Shown here in pieces: positions 60,321 to 64,000 of a DNA stretch of 64,000 nucleotides. Both the position numbers and the translations under genes were made by a program. Where the stretch lies: NCBI GenBank assembly GCA_030765055.1, contig JAUKNK010000326.1:62001-126000 (forward strand), given 5' to 3'. How positions within the stretch are numbered: position 1 is the stretch's first letter; each line of letters begins with the position of its first letter. The notes below the pieces were generated by a model. The model had not been told where the DNA came from. It worked only from the letters and a program-made list of their open reading frames with translations, and searched no databases. The DNA comes from Mantis religiosa (lineage: Eukaryota; Arthropoda; Insecta; Mantodea; Mantidae).

Positions 60321-61855
60321 AGAAGGTGTTGTGTTACATATTTACAATGCAATTTACTATTCTACAAAGTCCTTATCCAAATGTGAGGTTTAATTATTCT
60401 ATATTTATATCTCTTACGGATTACCAGGAATAGAAAACATGTTCACGACAAAGAGAACTTCTAGCAACACTCCCGGATGTACCCATCTATCATTATATTA
60501 TATAAAATATGTACTATTTTAGTAGAACTATTCTAACCATATATAAACATTTAAATTTAAATGGACCTTTACCATGAATACGGAAGTTTGGAGTGATTGT
60601 TTACAAATTACTCCATGTCATACATTTATAAGTTGCTAAACTTCATTATTAAATTTAACCACTTTGTATTGGAACTATCCTCTTCACAAATACACACTGA
60701 CTTTGTTTTTTTAGGCACCTCACAACGTGTATTTACGCTGAACTCCTTCATATGCTGTAAGTATGTAACACGAAGTAAAAGTTAGTCAAAACAGCTGACA
60801 TATACTCCTGATGAGATTACTTTACATTACCTATATATTTAAATGTACTGTTTGCCTTTAATTCACATGTTTCAAACGCTTTGGAAGCATTCAACTGTTT
60901 ACCTTAAGAAATACTGGGCTATAGGCTATTTAGGATATTATATATGATTTAATACATGAAAACTCTTGCATTGTTGTAATTTGGTGGACAATATTTATCA
61001 CAATAACCTTAAAAATAATCCATAATTATTACGTTACACTAGAGAAGCTCAAAATCTTCCTTTGAAATACGCTAGTCAACTTTTTTTGTATATACGATTC
61101 AGAGCTAAAACCTCAAATACAGTTTCATTGTATTATTGTGAATATTTCCCCATTATGACATTACATTGATAAAATTTTTACAAGAATTATAATAACGACG
61201 TCCACAAAACCTTTCAAACTAAGGAGTCCTCACTCAGGAGAGCATTTTCTCTTACACTACCGCCTTCAATGCTTATTTGCAACTTTAATATATTCTATTT
61301 ATAGACCAGCAGGTAGACTTACTTGCTGCAGTCACTAAAACGTTTAGAAGACGTTATTTTTACAAGATCTACAACGTCCTATAGTAAATATTTCGTTTTT
61401 ATGGATAACAAAATTATAAAGAAAGGGGTCGTCTGCGTGAGGTCGCAAACGGCATCTTGAATATATGAAAGATAACAGTTATATAGGACCGATACCTTAC
61501 AAGGATGTAGCTATCCCGCTCCAGAAATTATTCTTTACTTAACAACATTTTTGTGTAAAATATATCTAATAATTTGACAAATATACCATACGTTAAATAT
61601 ATTTGTATGAATACAGAAATATATTGTAGGATTATTTGACAACTGACTGCCAAGTTCATTTCATTATGGCTGACTTGTGAATCATTTAACATAACTGGTA
61701 GATCTAAGACATAGACAAAGTCTTACTGCACAAAGAATTCACATATGTATATACTAAAATACATAGTTTATGACAATTATAATAACGACTTACAAGATAC
61801 TCTTTACCATTGATTACTAATTATGACTAATTGTAACCTTGTCAACACAAAAGGT
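60320..61855 (+). repeat. Array block F, copy 4 (full)
   Basis: It is collinear with 16090-17560; landmarks are GTGAGGTTTAATTATTC near 60381, CACTCAGGAGAGCATTTTCTC near 61230, and TCTACAACGTCCT near 61369. Blocks K1, G and K2 that should follow are missing; block H follows directly. Confidence 0.8.
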
Positions 61856-63300
61856 CAGCAACAGGTAATGTTTATCTATTTATCATGAAGGAGATAGAAT
61901 TGGTTTTACTAGAGTTGACATAAACATGCTGACACACCCTATAATTTAAAGTATTATACGGAATTACACTAGTGATATGCTCCAGTTCGTCTTCAGCATA
62001 TTAATCTCTTAGCGAAGACTGTTAATACTAAAATTGCTTACTTAAGTTCATCACGGCAACCATTGTAATTGTGTTGTAATTGCTCTGTTATACATTTTAT
62101 GTACTTGTATCTTTATAGTCATGTGTAGTGAGGTAGAGTGGGGAATTTTTAAATAAATGAATATGTATAATATATTGCAGGTAAAAAAGAGATATCAAAG
62201 TATACTTAACATAAGTGACTGTCAAGATCATTTGAGACCTTGTGGCTATGTCATAATGTTGTCATCTTATTCTCTTTACATGGTCAGTGTATAAGAAAGC
62301 AGTAAGACAAAATCATAGAATTAGAAAAGAACATTATCCCAACGTTTCGCTAAATAGCGCCCTTTAGCTGATTTTGGTTGTATTTAGCTGATGTTTTCCT
62401 GCATTTAGCTTTATTTACAATTAATCTCTTCGACTTGTACTATTTTGCAAGGTTTCAATGACCGTTTTCGATATGTTGTTTTGTTTTAGTACAAATGTAT
62501 TCTATTCCCTTTTCACTTAACGTTTTGTAACCAAACCTAACCTAACAAAACCTCCTCCTTGACGTAGACTTTCTCTGCCATCTGTTGAATTTAGCCATTT
62601 TATGATCTATTCTATACTCTCGCATGTAGCCTTTTAAAAAATCTGACATATCATTATTATTTTGTTGCTTTCTCGTCCGATTCTTGTGTCTTCTGACTGC
62701 CAGACATTTTGAGACACTAGTACAGTTACTTATGTTTTTTTTTTTTTTTTTTAACTTTTCATGAATGCTTTGTCATATTACAAAATAATTATCTTGGGGC
62801 TTTCTCATATGTATTTTTGACTACTGCTATTAGTATACTCCAACTTACAAGATGTTGTCTAATGAACACTAACCTACAAGTACCTCATCATCAGTAGTTA
62901 TAATATCCTCCAGCGATAGATAGACGAACAGGGATAGATATATAGAAAACTGAAGTTAAACAAAGCTGTAAAGGAGAATACTTCAAAACGAACATATGGT
63001 TAGTCCAGATTAGGTTAGGTTAGACTTAGTAAGCTGTTAACTATACTCGAGATTTTATCAGAAGTAGCAGAAGCATACAGAGCATTCACAAAAATCATTA
63101 AACGTCAATATAATACTGTAACATTAATTATACTGTAGATTATAAGAAGTTCAACAACAAAGACTACAGTAACTTTCAAATGTTTGTCCTTCAGGCCTAT
63201 CAGACCTCTAATCGGAGTGTTTGTGCTTTGCCACATTGCATTTCACGTTTCTGCGCAAGAAGAATCACGTTCTCCTATTTTAAAAAATGAAGGGGAGGTA
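61855..63300 (+). repeat. Array block H, copy 5
   Basis: It enters the block downstream of the LINE junction site. CCTAACCTAAC lies at 62536-62546 and the inverted TTAGGTTAGGTTAG at 63010-63023. A 16-base T run lies at about 62737. Confidence 0.8.
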
Positions 63301-63560
63301 CTGATTAAATGTAATTAACCACCAATAACATTCACAAAGCAAGGATAATATAATAAACTGTTAGTTATATAAGTCGAGTGTCTTCCAACAATGTTAGAAC
63401 ACCTAATAGTTTGATCAAATTACGATGTTTATATTCATATGACTAACAAATTGTGTTGTAGAATTTTGTACCACTCGTCTGTGATATGCTCCTAATTCTG
63501 AATGACTTTTGTATCATTCCCTGCAAATGGTGAACTATCAGATACAAAGTTTTATTACAC
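63300..63560 (+). repeat. Array block I, copy 5 (fragment)
   Basis: It matches 8220-8400 in order (TATATAAGTCGAGTGTCTTCC, then a TTACGATGTTTATATTCATAT segment), with deletions. Confidence 0.65.
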
Positions 63561-64000
63561 AACGAATGTAGATATCTTTAAAGCATACAATGTTTTCTAA
63601 TTTTTATACACCATTAACGTTTTCCAGATATTCTTCAAAGTCTTGCTACTTTTATATCTCAAAAGATCTAAGCCCCAATCTTTATTACTCGTAAGTTCAT
63701 AGAAACAGCAAGGAACATGAAAGGCAAGATATACCAGCCCGCCCTTTAAAAATATAACTATCACTTCTGTTTCCTGTATCCATTTTGTATGTTCAAGGAA
63801 TGCATAATAAAAATATTTCTGTAAAACTTTACTTGAAGCAACCTTACCAAATTTACTTTACCGTCCACAGATGGCTCTACCAGTAATATGTTATCGTACG
63901 GAACAATGTATAGTCGCTTACAGAGTGTTATAATTATTTGTAACCTCTTTTGTTTCTGAATACCTTAAATTTGATTGGCTTTTGTTGAGTGAGAACAAAC
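63560..64000 (+). repeat. Array block K2-like (diverged core), copy 5, cut by window edge
   Basis: It contains TTATTACTCGTAAGTTCATAG near 63680 and the core CGTCCACAGATGGCTCTACC at about 63862. The distance from the first landmark to the core is shorter than in K2 copy 1. Confidence 0.7.

Overview
This is AT-rich, intron-scale eukaryotic DNA, almost certainly from an arthropod and probably an insect. The evidence is the transposon content (three gypsy-type LTR elements, several Jockey-type LINEs, an RTE-like LINE, a hAT/DUF659 transposase, a tRNA-derived SINE), a remnant of a Cys-rich multicopy arthropod gene family, and short (CCTAA)n/(TTAGG)n tracts of the insect telomere type. I cannot name the species. 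I see no intact host gene, no rRNA, no functional tRNA and no CRISPR array. All transposon genes are broken.

The background is not unique sequence. It is a long, diverged tandem array of composite repeat units, mostly in one orientation, into which transposons have landed. I name the blocks by homology read by eye: J, C (core), D or E (alternative blocks after the core), F, K1, G, K2, H, I, then J or C again. K1, K2 and K3 are diverged relatives of C. The usual order is J-C-(D, or E plus an RTE-like LINE)-F-K1-G-K2-H-I-(J)-C. Eighteen core copies carry a recognisable CACAGATGGC-type motif, near 72, 5118, 6224, 9077, 14153, 17917, 18967, 21950, 26120, 31717, 33117, 34662, 38490, 40810, 44600, 49500, 58387 and 63865.

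Region by region: 1-8640 runs C-D-(inverted H fragment with a LINE end)-109-bp tandem repeat-F-K1-G-K2-(LINE end)-H-I. 8640-13190 runs C-D with a fold-back SINE and a Cys-rich gene remnant. 13190-21000 is the most complete unit, J-C-E-RTE LINE-F-K1-G-K2-H-I. 21000-26335 runs J-C-E-K3, split by a gypsy element with matched LTRs and a 4-bp target duplication. 26335-28945 holds two Jockey LINEs head to tail. 28945-34205 runs H-I-J-C-E-K3-J. 34205-40370 runs C-D-F-G-K2, a Jockey LINE, then H-I. 40370-46590 runs C, an unidentified 2.4-kb insert, K3, C and fragments. 46590-57900 is the transposon-dense part: gypsy 2, K2, a near full-length Jockey LINE, and gypsy 3 inserted in a hAT transposase. 57900-64000 runs C-E-RTE LINE-F-H-I-K2.

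The parts interact in one striking way. Six LINE 3-prime ends from two LINE families abut the same position of the unit, the start of block D/E/H, consensus near TTCTTTTATGGGTACATTG. This suggests a site preference for a target inside the array. Separately, many C copies keep an open frame of about 50-70 codons with a hydrophobic stretch, and block E keeps a minus-strand open frame. The locus could be pericentromeric or subtelomeric heterochromatin or a piRNA cluster; that is inference.
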